Below the pieces are notes generated by a model. That model saw only the letters and a program-made list of their open reading frames with translations, was not told the origin of the DNA and made no database searches. From Cordylochernes scorpioides (Eukaryota; Arthropoda; Arachnida; Pseudoscorpiones; Chernetidae): a DNA stretch of 64,000 bases. The first letter of the stretch is position 1. Each line of letters opens with the position of its first letter. The stretch covers positions 58,523,057 to 58,587,056 of the forward strand of contig CP092870.1 of assembly GCA_030710605.1 (NCBI GenBank). The letters are read 5' to 3'. Shown one piece after another: positions 43,062-55,328 of the stretch. A program made the translations under genes and the position numbers.

Positions 43062-43946
43062 TTGCGTTTTTGCCATAACTGCCGCTACAGTGCGGAGCGA
43101 TATCAGTCGCACTTAACCACAGCCGAACTGAGAAATGCTCATAGGAGAATACTTCAAGCAATTCAGTGCCAGCATTTCAGGGAAGAAATAAGAAGTTTGA
43201 CCACTTTAGGATCAGTGAAGCGCACGGGCAAGATTTATGGTTTAACACCGTTCCTCGACGATCAAGGAATCCTTAGAGTCGGCGGTAGATTAAAATGGGC
43301 TCCATCTATGACATATGAACAAAAACATCCTGCGCTATTGCCTTCATCAGGAAAGGTGGCTCAGATGATTGTTCAAGCAGTTCATATGCGGACTTTGCAC
43401 GGAAGTGTGCACCTGATGCTGTCCATATTAAGACAGAAGTATTGGATGCTGAGAGCAAAGGATCAGGTGAAGAGATGCATTCGAGAGTGCGTGACATGCT
43501 GTCGATACAATCGCGTCACTCAAGGCCAGCTAATGAGCGATTTACCCAAGGAGAGATTAACACCGGGTAAACCATTCTCAATCAGTGGTGTAGATTATGC
43601 TGGACCTGTGAACCTTCGAATGTCCAAGGGTAGAGGCCGAAAGACTGAAAAGGGCTACATCTGTCTATTTGTGTGCTTTTTGACCCGAGCCGTACATCTT
43701 GAATTGGTCACAGATGCCTCTACACCCACCATCATGTCGGCTTTTAAGCGATTTGTAGCACGAAGAGGACATTGCACTCGGCTATATAGCGATCAAGGAA
43801 CAAATTTTGTGGGAGCTGCACGACAGTTACGTTCATGTTTCTATCTGGCTCAAAATCAATTAAAAGAACTAGCTGCCGTGTTAGCTAATGATGGAACTGA
43901 GTGGAAGTTCAACCCTCCAGGAGCCCCCCATTTCGGTGGTCTTTAG
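43062..43946 (+). pseudogene. BEL/Pao integrase
   Basis: An HHCC-type N-terminal finger (HMRTLHGS...CVTCCRYNR) is followed by the DDE core: first Asp in SISGVDYAGP, second in YSDQGTNFVGA, and Glu in GGL-stop-EAG, where the expected Trp codon before EAG has become TAG. A second TAG follows nine codons later. The frame then resumes at 43977. Confidence 0.83.
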
Positions 43947-43976
43947 GAAGCTGGGGTCAAGGCTTAGAAGTATCAT

Positions 43977-44525
43977 ATGAGGCGAATTATTGGGAACAAT
44001 TTGTTGACATATGAAGAACTGCTGACCGTTCTAGTCCAAATCGAATCTTGTTTGAATTCGAGACCTTTGTACCCAATGAGTAATGATCCTAATGATCAAG
44101 TGGTATTAACTCCCGCCCATATCTTGCTGACTGAACCATCCTCTTGTGTCCCGGAAGATGACCTATTATTGGTAAAGAATCATCTCCTAACAAGATGGCA
44201 GTTGGTTCAGAGGGTCTTGCAACATCTGTGGAAAAGATGGTCAAGGGACTACTTGAATAACTTGCAACAGCGCAATAAGTGGAAGACCATCTCTCCCAAT
44301 GTCGACATCAATACGTTAGTATTGATAAAAGAGGAAAGAATGCCCCCAGCAAAGTGGCTTATGGGCAGAGTGGTGGAGACGCATCCTGGGAAGGACGGCC
44401 TGGTGCGGGTTGTTTCGGTGGGGACATCGGTTGGAGTGCTCCGAATACCCTTGGTGAAGCTGGTGCTGCTTCCTGTGGCCCCTCCGGAACTTGATGTGGC
44501 TCATCAACTCGGGGAGGAATGTTAG
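43977..44525 (+). pseudogene. BEL/Pao integrase C-terminal tail (DUF5641-like)
   Basis: 182 codons with LTYEELLTVLVQIESCLNSRPL and LTPAHILL, typical after the catalytic Glu, and VLIKEERMPPAKWLMGRV from the terminal domain. It ends at the TAG in the first bases of the 3' LTR. Confidence 0.82.
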
Positions 44526-44797
44526 AGTTTATTTTTATTATTTTAATGTAACTCTGTGTATATATGTTTATATTATATTTGACCAGGAGTGCCTGGTCAC
44601 GTGTGTGAAATTTAGTGTATATATACTGTGGTTGGAAATAAAATAAGTGTTGAGTTGAGCTTTGTGAGACTAGTGCTTTCACATAGATTAGAGTTTTGGA
44701 AAGCCCGCTTCATTTGAGGAGAAGACCTCTGCGCTCACTATACCTCTAGGTGGAAGAGTGAAAAGAAGAAAACCAGCGTGAAGAAGATTGGCGAACA
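44520..44797 (+). repeat. 3' LTR of BEL/Pao element
   Basis: 278 bp, preceded by a purine tract CGGGGAGGAA and followed by GGGGG, the second target duplication. Confidence 0.88.
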
Positions 44798-44989
44798 GGG
44801 GGAATTAGTCAAAAAAGAATTTCTGAAAGAGTTTTCGAAAAATAAAAATCATCATCATAATCACGAGGCCTCGTTCTCTCTCTCTCTCTCTACTAGAAAA
44901 TATTTATATATTTCCGATATCTCAAATAATAATAATTTTTTGAGCATTTTTTAAAGAAAAGAAACAAAGGCGCAGCGTTTTTTTTACAA

Positions 44990-45970
44990 TGGATCTTAAA
45001 AGTAAACAAAGGGTATGCATAATGTTCTGCCAACAATTAAGAAAAATGGCGTCAGAAACGTTTCAAATGTTGAAATTGACGTTCGGGGAAGCAGCCTTAT
45101 CACAATCAAAAACGTTTAAGTGGTTTGCCCGCTTCAAATCTGGTAGAGTCAACCCAAGATGACGCACGCCAGGGAAGACCTCCTTTGGAAAATCATGAAG
45201 AACTGACCAAAAAATTGTTTTTTTAATAAGGGACAACACTAGGACAACGATCAGAGAAATAGTAGAAGAATCAGGGGTTTCATATGGAACGTGTCAAAAA
45301 ATATTGACCGAGGAATTCGGACTTGAAAGAAAGTTTTCGAAATTTGTTCCAAAAATTCTGTCCGAGGCCCAAAAGGAGGAAAGGGTTAATGCATGCGAAG
45401 ATTGGTTATTGAACATCAGTGAAGATTCAAACTTCCTCACAAAGGTGATTACTGGTGATGAAACCTGGGTCTATGGGTATGACCCAGAGACCAAACGACA
45501 ATCGAGCCATTGCCTCCCGAAAAATGCCCCCAAACTGAGAAAAGAAAGAATGTCTAAGTGAAAAACAAAGGTTCTCTTGGTGACTTTTTTCGATCACCAA
45601 GGCATTGTGCATTATGAATTCCTCCCACAAGAGGGCAAACAATTAATCAACACGTGTATCTAGCGCCGTTTAAGAAATCAATACGGAAGAAACGACCGGA
45701 AAAGTTGATCTCGGGCGAATGGATGCCTCATCACGATAACGCCCCTGCACACAGAGCTCTTTCTGTGGGTGATTTTATGACTAAAAATAGCATGTTGACA
45801 ATACCTCATCCCCGTACTCGCCTGATTTAGCACTAAATGACTTCTTTCTCTTTTCTAGAATGAAGTCAGTTCTAAAAGGACATAGATTTGATACCATTAA
45901 TGCCATAAAGGTAAAATCGTTGAGCGTTTTGAAGGGCATTACTTCTGACAAATTTTCTGGGTGCTTCCAC
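44990..45970 (+). pseudogene. mariner transposase, degenerate
   Basis: The ATG at 44990 opens a frame with KQRVCIMFCQQL and FKWFARFKSG (helix-turn-helix region), then frameshifts. The clearest catalytic stretch is TGDETWVYGYDPETKRQSS near 45460. MPHHDNAPAHRA (second Asp) and SPDLALNDFFLF (third) are readable in other frames near 45725 and 45830. At least one frameshift, several stops and a TGA at a likely Trp codon make it dead. Similar sequences occur across mariner families; the exact clade is not set here. Confidence 0.75.
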
Positions 45971-45984
45971 CGGAACTAGGAAAA

Positions 45985-46329
45985 ATAATTAAACGCTGTA
46001 TAGATTCCCTGCTGTATAGATTCCCTCGGACAGTATTTTGAGGAATATTAGCCATTTTTGGTATATATTCATCTAAATATATATATTTTTTAGATTTTAA
46101 TATATTGCCACATGGAAAATTAGGGAAAACCAACTTCAGGATGAGACAACAATTTATTTCAGGCAAGAACCAACTATGAGTGATAAACAAAAGCAAAAGA
46201 GGGAAGTGTACAGAGTAGCAAAATATAAACATAAAAATAATACTCTGTTAATAAAATAATAAATACTTTGTTACAATATATATAGAGAGATAAACTTCAC
46301 TGTGATCTCAGTCAAAAGGCTGATTAGCG
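45985..46329. other. sequence with Helitron-like fragment
   Basis: ACCAACTTCAGGATGAGACAACAATTTATTTCAGGCAAG-type blocks near 46120-46170 resemble the Helitron interior at 10810. No gene. Confidence 0.35.
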
Positions 46330-46608
46330 ATATTATATATAGAGAGATGACCTGGTTTTTCGTGTGTCTTCTGCTCGAGTGAATGTTTTGCTGTTAGAAA
46401 CTTGTTCCTGTCTTAAAATAAAAACATAAAGCCTCCAGGGAAAAGTTTATTTTAATATTAATTCACGGGATTATTTTATTGAATTGTTCCTGTCTACTAA
46501 AAAATAATGATCTGCTCGCCTGTGGTCTGCTTTATGGATTTTTATCCCAAGAGAATTTTATTTCTGAAAATCAAACATGATACAAAAATATTGACATTTA
46601 TTATTTTC
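46330..46608 (-). repeat. unclassified repeat, left part, split by Copia
   Basis: Matches, reversed, 57750-57960. The right part continues at 55585-55750 after the Copia element and one TTTTC. Confidence 0.6.
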
Positions 46609-46867
46609 TGATATAGGCTTAGCAAAAATACGATGTTTCTTTTTAAGGATTTCAAGTTGTTTTTTTACTCACGTATGTTGTAGTTACGAGGACATCGCTT
46701 TAGATATAAACAAATATATATTTATTTAAGGAACGACTTGTTTTCCAATACAATTGTTGTAAACAAGCGAGCAAAGAATCAAAACATAAAAGGTTGAAGC
46801 GTAGAAGCGTGACGCAATAGTAGTGACGTCAGCATCGATGATGATTAAAGTCAAAGTTTGCGTAACA
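46609..46867 (-). repeat. Copia 3' LTR
   Basis: 259 bp, differing from the 5' LTR by a few indels in T and A runs and a few substitutions. Confidence 0.88.
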
Positions 46868-46876
46868 ATTCCCTCC

Positions 46877-48277
46877 TTACTTTGTCTTTATTCCCACGAC
46901 GCTGAGGTTCTCCAGGTGTTTCTTCATCTGGTCTCGGGATAGGTCCTTTGTGAAGATATCCGCCTCCAGGTCCTGAGATGGCTTGTACAGAAGGCAGATG
47001 TCTCTGGATTCATAACAGTCTCTCAAAAAGTGGTACTTTCTGTTGATATGTCTACAGCGACTGCTTTGTTTAGGGCTGGAGATCCAGTTGATCAATGACT
47101 GACTGTCTGTATAGATCGCAGTTGGGTTTTCCATAAAATTCCATTCTTCCAGCTCTCGTAACAGGTTTATTATCCACTTGATTTGACAGCAGCTTTCACA
47201 AGCAGCTATCATTTCCGCTTCCATTGTGGAGAGGGCGACGAGTGGTTGTTTACTACTTTTCCAGTCTATAGTTGCTTCGCCGAGCTTCAATACATATCCG
47301 CCGTAGGATTTTCCATCATGAGTGGTCGACCAGCTGGCATCGGTGTAGGACTTCAGGATTCCAGTCTTCCCTCTTTCAAATTTCACTCCTAGGTCAATTG
47401 TTCCTCGTAGGTATCTCATCACTCTTTTGATTGCTGTCCAGTGCATCTGTTTTGGTTGTCTGGAGTACTGTGAAAGTTTGCTAGTGATGCAAGCGATGTC
47501 GGGTCTGGTGTTAACAGCTAGAAACATTAGCATTCCAAGGGAATCTTGGTAAGTGTGCTGATCACAATTGTCATCTTCAATATGATTGTCCAAATTGATT
47601 TCTTTGGAACCTGGTGTTGGAACTTCCTTACAATTTTCCATTCCATATTTCTGTAATATTTGTTGTACATAGTGGCTTTGCTGTAGCGAAATTCCCTCCT
47701 TGTCTTGTATGATCTTGATTCCTAAAAACATGCCTTTGCATGTTAAATCCTTTATTTCCAGGTGATGTCTCAATTTATTGATGAATCTGTTTGAGGTATC
47801 TTCAGAATCTGAGACAGTGATAAAGTCATCAACATATATCCCTACATAGAAGTATTTGTCTTTATTCTTCCATTTAAATAAGCAAGGATCAGATTTAAGT
47901 TTTTGCAGTCCACAATCATGAAGTACTTGACTGAATTTCTCATAACACGATCTTCCGGATTGAGGTAGACCGTAAATACTTTTGTTGAGTTTGCAAACTT
48001 TGTTTCTGTCTTGAACAAATCCAGCAGTTTGTTCCATGAATATTGTATTTTCAATGTTTCCATTTAGATAGGCTGCTTTCACATCAAATAGTTTAATGAC
48101 TGAATCTTTTGTTGCTGCCATTGACAAAATAGTCCTGAGAGTGGCATTTTTAATTTAAGGGCTGAAACTTTCGTTGTAATCTCTTCCTGGGATTTGGTTG
48201 TATCCCATTGCAACAAGTCTAGCTTTGTAAGTTTTGTTTTCTTGGTCTTTAGATATTTTGAACACCCATTTACTTTT
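46877..48277 (-). pseudogene. Copia reverse transcriptase and RNase H
   Basis: From the Gypsy junction the frame reads SKWVFKI, the start of the Copia reverse transcriptase, reaches a TAA at 48155-48157, then stays open for 416 codons to the end. YVDDFITV is the catalytic box. LGMLMFLAVNTRPDIA and YTDASWS open the RNase H, with STMEAEMIAACES following. It ends ten bases before the 3' LTR, as usual in Copia. One stop apart, this half is well kept. Confidence 0.87.
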
Positions 48278-48540
48278 TGATACGTTTCTATTAAATGTTG
48301 AATATTAATGGTGAAAATTATTTTATAAGAAATTGCACTTTATATATATTTGAAGATAAATGAAAGATACACCATTTTTATGCTACTATAATTATTTTAT
48401 TCTTTTTACAATTCTTGCACATGTGCTCATTATATAACAAACATTTTGTTGTCTACAAGATGATGATAAAAACAAGATGATCAAAACAGAGTAAAGTAAT
48501 AATATATCACTGATATATTATCTTTAAACAAAACAGATCA
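48278..48540 (-). repeat. Gypsy 3' LTR
   Basis: 263 bp, nearly identical to the 5' LTR. The purine tract lies at 48541-48553. Confidence 0.88.
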
Positions 48541-48597
48541 TTCCTTCTTCCTTATATTGTACATAGTTGGAGAAAACCGGCAAGGAGGGCATCGAGG

Positions 48598-49316
48598 TCA
48601 GGTAGATCTCCTAGGCGGAGGTGACGTGGAAATTTGAGGGTCTTGTTCCAGTCGGTGAGGTCCTGCTCCAGCGTTGTCCAAGGTCCAATCAGAATCTTCA
48701 TCATATTTGGTATCTGAACCTGTCCTCATCTGATTGACATGCACTTTAAATGTGCCTTTTAAGTTCTTTACTAGATAAACATTGTAACCTAGTCGTCGTA
48801 TCACCTGGGCCTTGAACCATTTGCGCCTATTTTGTATTACTCTTGTAAACAGCCCTTTATCTCCAACTTGAAAATGTCGCCTTCCACACTCATTCCTCCC
48901 AAAAGTCCTCTGGATAAATTCAGAGTTCAAGCAATTTACAAATGTTCTAGGCACATAACTTAGGAGACGTTCTACAGGAGGCTTATCTAAAGAGGTAGGT
49001 GTATTTCTATAATTAAACAGAACATTTTGTAAAATATAGTCCATATTTGAGTTTGGAGATTCCTCTAACGACTTTTCCAGAGATTTTTTATTATTCTTAC
49101 CGAAACTTCAGCAATTCCGTTAGACGAGGGATTATATGCTGGCGAGGTTAAGTGGTATACATTATTTTTCCGTAAGAACTCCTTAAATTCAAGCGAATTG
49201 AAGGGGGCATTGTCAGACACTAAGCATTGCGGTAATCCATACCTGGCGAAACACTCCCGTAGAAGCTTTAATATTTTCTTGTGCGAAGTAGTACCTCTAA
49301 CTGGAAATACTTCAAT
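48598..49316 (-). pseudogene. Gypsy integrase, catalytic and C-terminal part
   Basis: LVSDNAPFNS holds the second catalytic Asp and NPSSNGIAEVSVR the Glu, in frames around 49090-49250. An open frame from 49044 contains YRNTPTS and a chromodomain-less tail with GDKGLFTRVIQNRRKW. A stop at 49317-49319 and a frameshift before 49044 separate the blocks. Confidence 0.78.
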
Positions 49317-50480
49317 CTAATTTGAATTTGAATCTACTACCAATAAATAACAATCACCTCTGAAATAGAAATGGTCAACATGAACTCGCTGCCACGGTTG
49401 GTTAGTCCTGGGCCAAGGTGTGTTCTCAGCAGGAGGAGCTGTCTGATGATGCATACAGGGAGAACATTCCTTCACAAACTCTTCAATTTGACTATCCAAT
49501 TTTGGCCACCAAACCGAAGATCTGGCTAGAGATTTCATGCGATTGATTCCTATATGACCTTGATGAAGTAACTTCAACATTTGATCTTGACAGGTTCTTG
49601 GAATCACTGCCCTAGAATCAACAAAAATGCATCCCTGAAGTATAGAAAAATTTTCCAATTTTGAAAGGAATGGTTTCATTGTTTCATCCATTTTTGCTAA
49701 CTGAGGGTCTTCTAATAGATATTCCTTGAGCTTATTTAAAACCGGATCTTTATTGGTTTCTTCTTCAATAATGAGGTGGTCCAATGGAATTACATTTAAA
49801 AATGATATATCATGTGTCACCAAATCAATGTTGTCTTCCCTTGAATTTATTTCCTCAAGTGGAAGTCTTGAAAATGCATCCGCACAGAGCATGGTATCTT
49901 TATTTGTATATCTAATATCGAAATCGAAATTTGACAACTCTAAAGCCCACCTATGAAAGCGATTTGCAATTAATGGCGGAAGAAGTCTTTTGTTTCCAAA
50001 AACAGTCGTTAAAGCTTTATGATTACTCTTTAACACAAATTTTCTCCCAAACAAGTATTGTCTCAGTTTGGAAGTTGCAAACACAATAGCAAGTGCTTCT
50101 TTCTCAGTCTGAGAGTATTTGGCTTCTGCACTTGACAATGTTCTGGAAACAAAGGTGATTGGCTTCTCTTCCCCTTCCACAATATGACACAAGACCCCAC
50201 TTATGCCATAGGCAGATGCATCGCAGGTTAAAGTTAATGGAAGCTTCATTGAATAGTGAATAAGCGCCTGGGAATTTAATAGAGTTAACTTCAAATTCAG
50301 AAATGCCTTTTCGCATTGGCTAGACCATTTCCAACGATTGTCCTTTTTTAGGAGTTGATAAAGAGGACCAGCTAAGGTTGACATATTAGGTATGTATTTT
50401 GAATAGAAGCTCAACATCCCTAGAAAACTCTTCAATGATGTTTTGTCGAAAGGCTTTTTACACCTTTCTAATGCTTCCAA
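49317..50480 (-). pseudogene. Gypsy RT end, RNase H and integrase finger
   Basis: 387 codons: thumb region KSFLGMLSFYSKYIPN, RNase H TCDASAYGISGVL and SQTEKEALAIVFA, YTNKDTMLCADAFSRLP, then the HHCC zinc finger (HQGHIGINRMKSLARSSVWWP, CSPCMHH) and first integrase Asp in HVDHFYF. It ends at a TAG at a position normally Trp. Confidence 0.85.
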
Positions 50481-50612
50481 TTTCTTTGAATCTGGTCTAA
50501 CACCATCTTCATTTATAATATGACCTAGAAAACAAATGTCTTTTTTTTTAAAATAAGCATTTTTCTTTATTAAGGGTGAAATTTAGCTCTTTCAATTTAT
50601 CGAAGATAATTT

Positions 50613-51560
50613 TTAAATTCTGTAATGTTCTTGTTCATCTTTAGAACCAATGAAAATATCATCTAAGTATATCACCGTGTTGGGAACATCATGAAAAAGG
50701 CTGTCCATACACCTCTGGAAAATGGCTGAAGCTGGACTGATGCCAAAAGGCAATCTATTATATCGGTAAAGTCCTCTATGGGTAGATACCACTAGCAGAT
50801 TTTTTGATGCTTCATCCATTTCAATTTAATGATATGCGGAGGAGAGATCCAATTTGGTAAAAATCTTGTTTCCTCCTAGATTTCCCAACATAGTTTCTAT
50901 AGTAGGTAATGGATATTTCTCATCTTCAATGCAATTATTCACAGTATTTTTAAAATCACCACACAAACGTAGTTCTCCATTTGACTTTATTACCGTTACT
51001 AAAGGCGTAGACCAATCACTAGCATTAACCTTTTCAATTATTTGACTTTGTTCAAGTCTGTCTAGTTCTTTGTCTATCTTCTCTTTAATGGAAAAGGGTA
51101 CTGGTCTAAATTTAAAAAATTTGGGCTTTGCATTTGGCCTCAATGATATTGAACCTTTAATGCCCTGAATTGGTAAATCTTTATTTTCAAATACTCTTTT
51201 ATATGCTTCTAAAAACAGTTCTAAATTTGAAATTACATTTATATTATTACAGATATCAAAAGCGCAATTGGGCCAATCAGCTTTTAAAATTCTTATCCAA
51301 TTTCTGCCCAGTAACGGCGTTTGGTTATTAAACTGGCCTGTCACAATTAGAGGTAGTTTTTCCTGATAGTTTTTGTAACTAGCATTTACCAAGCATTTTC
51401 CAAAAACTGGAATCAAATTTCCCGAAAAACTTTTCAAATGTCCACTGTATTCCTCTAGAGTGACATTTTTGAGATTTGTAAGAAAAAATTTCTTTGAAAC
51501 TACAGACACGTCTGCACCAGTGTCAACCTCCATTATAGTGTCTGCATCTTAAATTTTAAC
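50613..51560 (-). pseudogene. Gypsy protease and reverse transcriptase N-terminal part
   Basis: VDTGADVSVV is the aspartic protease site. Reverse transcriptase blocks follow in order: WSTPLVTVIKSNGELRLCGDFK, FTKLDLSSAYH, a TAA at 50826-50828, then LPFGISPASAIFQ and VIYLDDIFIGS with the YLDD box. A frameshift after KDEQEHY joins to the part beginning at 50480. Confidence 0.85.
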
Positions 51561-51584
51561 GTTTACCAATATTTTTGGTGCGTT

Positions 51585-52361
51585 TTATAATGTGTTGCAC
51601 TGAATAGTATTCAATTTATTCAGATTGGGTTTATTCATTCCAGAATTTTGGGCCGATTTTTTATTCCAACATACTGGAGCAATGTGCCCTTTCTTATTGC
51701 AAATATAACATTGAGCATTTTTAAATTTGCATAATTTCGTATCGTGGTTAGACTTTCCACAAATTTTGCAAGGATTATTGTATTTACATGGGAATTTAAA
51801 ATTATTAGATCTGGCTTTAAACTTATCAATATCATGACCAGGATTTTTCATCAAATTTATTTGTGACTTCGCTGCCTCTACAGAATTTGCAATATTTATT
51901 GCACTATCAAACGTTAAAAAAGGTTCACTTAGCAGCCTTTTAAGCGTAGCTTCATCGTAGCAACCACTTACAAATTGGTCACACAAATTTTCATTTATGT
52001 CAGTAAATTTGCACTTGTCTGCCTGAGATTTAAGCCTCAAAACAAATTTTCCCACAGGCTCATTTTCTTTTTGTACAATCTTGTGAAATAAATATCTTTC
52101 ATAGTGCTTATTTTTTATTGGATATAAATGGTTGGTTAAAACCTCTACTAAATCTTTATATTTAAGGTCACTTGGCCTACTGGGTACCAACAAATCGCGC
52201 AAAGTCTTATAAACATTAACGTCAATAGACGTTAATAACACAGATACTTTGTCTGCTTCTAATGTTTTGTTCAATTTAAAACATCATTCTAATTGTTCCA
52301 AATAACAATTTAGATCTTCACCTTCACGAAACCTTGGATAATTTGAATTAGTGGTGGCCAT
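51585..52361 (-). pseudogene. Gypsy Gag
   Basis: A likely ATG at 52361 opens a frame that hits TGA at 52284-52286 (codon 26), then stays open for 229 codons. Two CX2CX4HX4C knuckles (CKICGKSNHDTKLC, CYICNKKGHIAPVC) are at the end. The stop at 51585-51587 is in the same frame as the protease, so Gag-Pol was probably one frame. Confidence 0.83.
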
Positions 52362-52387
52362 ACTTACATTAATTCTTCGTCGCCATT

Positions 52388-52649
52388 TGATACGTTTCTA
52401 TTAAATGTTGAATATTAATGGTGAAAGTTATTTTATAAGAAATTGCACTTTATATATATTCAAAGATAAATGAAAGATACACCATTTTTATGCTACTATA
52501 ATTATTTTATTCTTTTTACAATTCTTGCACATGTGCTCATTATATAACAAACATTTTGTTGTCTACAAGATGATGATAAAACAAGATGATAAAAACAGAG
52601 TAAAGTAATAATATATCACTGATATATTATCTTTAAACAAAACAGATCA
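52388..52649 (-). repeat. Gypsy 5' LTR
   Basis: 262 bp; followed on the minus strand by AA and the TGGCGACGA primer site at 52377-52385. Confidence 0.88.
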
Positions 52650-52654
52650 CTTTT

Positions 52655-55213
52655 GACAACTTTAGCGTTTACAGGTCTAGGTACCAGTTCCCATACTTGA
52701 TGCGAGTACATGTTCTGTATTTCCTCAAGCATTGCGTTCTCCCAATGTTTCTTGTCTTCGCATGCGTTGGCTTCATCATAGTCTTTCGGAATGGTTTCAT
52801 TCGTAGTAGCCAGAGCGTAGTCATCGAATCTTTTAGGTATTGTTCGAGTTCTTTGTAGTCTGTCTGATCCACTTGACTCTGTCTGTCTGTTGATCATGGT
52901 ATCTGGTGCTGGCTCTTCAATATCAACATCTGATAGAACATGATTGTCCAGTTGTTCATCCTCCTGAATGGAGAAATATGTGTCAGTGTCCGTATTATAA
53001 ACACTTTGTTTTTCTTCTGAGATGACATTATTGTTCTCTCTGAAGTGAATGTCCGCGGTTTCAAGAATGACTCTCGCTGTGATATCAAATACTCGATAAG
53101 CTCTTCTGCATCTTGAATAGCCTACAAATATTCCTCTCTTAGATTTAGCTTCTAGTTTGTGTCTTTGATGATTCTCGAGTTTATAGAAGACTTCACAACC
53201 AAATCTCATGATGTGAGAGACGGATGGCTTTTTACCTTTCCATTTTTCCATAGGGGTAGTGTCTGGGTCATTGGTTGTAGGAGTTAGATTGTACAGATAT
53301 GCAGCTGTATTCACAGCTTCTGCCCAGAAGTGTAGGGGTAATTGGGAGTCTGCCAGAAGTGTTCGGCCTTTGTCTAATAGTGTTCTGTTAGCTCTTTCAA
53401 CTCTCCCATTGCTTCTTGGGGTGTAGGGTGTAGTTAGTTCATGTTTAATTCCTTTGGATTCTATGAAGGTTTCAAGGTTTTTATTGATAAATTCTGTTCC
53501 GTTATCTGTTCTAAGTCGTTTTAATTTTGAGTTTAGTTCGTTTTCTCTCTTTACAATAAACTTCTTCAAAACTTCTGCTGCTGAGAGTTTATCTTTGAGA
53601 AATTCTACAAATATTATCCTAGAAAATCCATCTACGATGGTCAAGAAATATTTACTTCCGCCCAAGGAGTTTATTCTCATTGGACCACAGAGATCGACAT
53701 AAATGGCTTCAAAGGGGTACCTTTCCTGATTGCCATCTGTGTGAACATAGGGTACTTTGGTCATTTTTCCCAAGGAGCAAGCATCACATTGATCAAGGGT
53801 ACCATTTATAGAGTCCAAGCCTTTTAGAAGATTGTTCTTCAAAATCAGGTTTAATTTGTTGTCACTAGGATGTCCTAACCTTCTGTGCCATGCAGTCCTA
53901 GAATTGTCCTTTGAAATCAAGCAATGTTCATTTGGAACATGAGTTGCTTCAGATAAACGTGATAGGTTCAATGTGTACATGTTACCATCAAAGTTGCCTG
54001 TTCCTATTAGCTTGTCATCAGAAGAGTATATGTATGCTCCTTCAGAATTCAAAAGAACAGAGTTCCCTCTTCTTACCACGCTTGGAATGGACATCAGATT
54101 TGCTTTCAGGTGTGGTACATGGAGGACATTATGCAGGGTTACAGCGTTGTTAAGTTTGTCCTTACCTTGTACAGTAGCTTGGATTGATCCTGATGAGGCA
54201 GATTCGATGTGTCTCCCTTCTTCCGCCACTTGTATGCTTCTTCTTTCCTCCGTCTTGTGCTCGATCCATTCGCCATGGGAAGTCATGTGGCTTGTGCACG
54301 CAGAATCAATTATCCACACGTCCTGAGTCGTCGGGCGTTCCTCCCTTGTGATTACATGTAATGCGTATTCTGAAGTGGAGTTTCTTCGTTGGGATGGTTC
54401 CTCCGTTCGTTCTTGGATTGCTGATCTGGCCGTGTCTTTGTTTTGTTTTGGTCCTTTATGGTAGTTCCTTGTACTGGCCATGTTATTTTTGTTTGTTGTA
54501 TTCTTTTGATTTCCTTTGTTGTTAGGGTTGAACCAACAGTCTTTCTTGAAATGTCCTTTTCTTTTGCAAATGTAGCATGACTTTTCTTTGAATCGGTTGC
54601 CTGATGATCTGAAAGCATTTTCATGATTTTTGCTTCTGTCCTGTCTTTTCTTCTCGAAATCCAATAGAGTTTGTCTCAAGTCTGGTAAGGAGATTCCTCT
54701 GTTTATTGACAGTGCTGCTGTGATCGTGTCAAAGTTAGGTGTGAGTCCTTCAACAATGTATCGTACAAGTTCTCTTTCTGTTACAGTCTTTCCTAGCTGG
54801 GTGATCTCTTGTGCCAGTTTCTGTGCTCATACAATATACATGTCAACATTTTGATTTGGGTTCAATTTTAGTCTGGCTATATCCAACATTAGGTCTATCC
54901 TTTTATTTTCTAGAGATCCTTCAAACCTTTTCTTTATGTCGTACCAAATTCTTTTGGCCCTTTTATCGCCTCGAAGGATGATTGTTAAGTCATCCGAAAG
55001 TGACAATATTATTAGGCTGTATGCTTCCCGATTCTTTTTCTTCCAAATATCATATTCTAGTTTATCTTTTGTAAAGTCTGGCTCGTCATTAACAATTACG
55101 TCCTCGAAGAGATCTTTTGAATATAGAATTGCTTCCATTTTCATGGACCACGTTGTATAGTTGTTTTCTGTTAACTGTTCGATTTTTGCTAAGTTATGTG
55201 TATCCATTTTCAT
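52655..55213 (-). pseudogene. Copia Gag, protease and integrase
   Basis: Gag begins at an ATG at 55213 or just inside it (MKMDTHNLAKIEQL), reads NNYTTWSMKMEAIL, and stops at TGA 54827-54829. The same frame then continues with the zinc knuckle CYICKRKGHFKKDC, a protease as WIIDSACTSHM (DSA where DSG is usual), a GAG-pre-integrase finger (HRRLGHPSDNKL, CDACSLGK) and the integrase DDE: VDLCGP, RTDNGTEF, NGRVERANR. It ends at VNAKVVKS, cut by the Gypsy. The only internal defect before the junction is the TGA. Confidence 0.88.
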
Positions 55214-55328
55214 TCAACTTTTTTCTTTCTAAATTGGCGGTTAGTCCAATTATTTATTTTCTTTTTATTTAAATGGATTAATTGGCGGTTAGTCCAATTC
55301 GCGCCCAAACCACGCTCTGCTACCAAAT

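Larger units (their letters stand above)
39364..44797 (+). mobile_element. BEL/Pao LTR retrotransposon, 5.4 kb, inactive
   Basis: LTRs of 279 and 278 bp (39364-39642, 44520-44797), TG...CA, are flanked by GGGGG on both sides (39359-39363, 44798-44802). The order Gag (DUF1759 type), protease, remnant reverse transcriptase, RNase H, integrase, then a DUF5641-like tail is BEL/Pao. A purine tract CGGGGAGGAA precedes the 3' LTR. Part of the reverse transcriptase is deleted in frame and several stops interrupt the rest of Pol, so it cannot move alone. Cis signals look intact. Confidence 0.88.
48278..52649 (-). mobile_element. Gypsy LTR retrotransposon, nested in Copia
   Basis: LTRs of 263 and 262 bp (48278-48540, 52388-52649) with TGATCTG...CGTATCA ends are flanked by CTTTT (48273-48277, 52650-52654). 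Two bases after the 5' LTR, TGGCGACGA matches the start of a tRNA-Ser primer site. AAGGAAGAAGGAA is the polypurine tract. Gag with two zinc knuckles, DTGAD protease, YLDD reverse transcriptase, RNase H and integrase are all identifiable in Gypsy order; the closest clade by protease and primer is probably Mag. At least five stops and two frameshifts make it inactive. Confidence 0.9.

Noticed and set aside
39455..44682. Minus-strand frames within the BEL element (for example 40960-41316)
   Set aside because: Antisense shadows of the Gag-Pol frame without recognisable domains.
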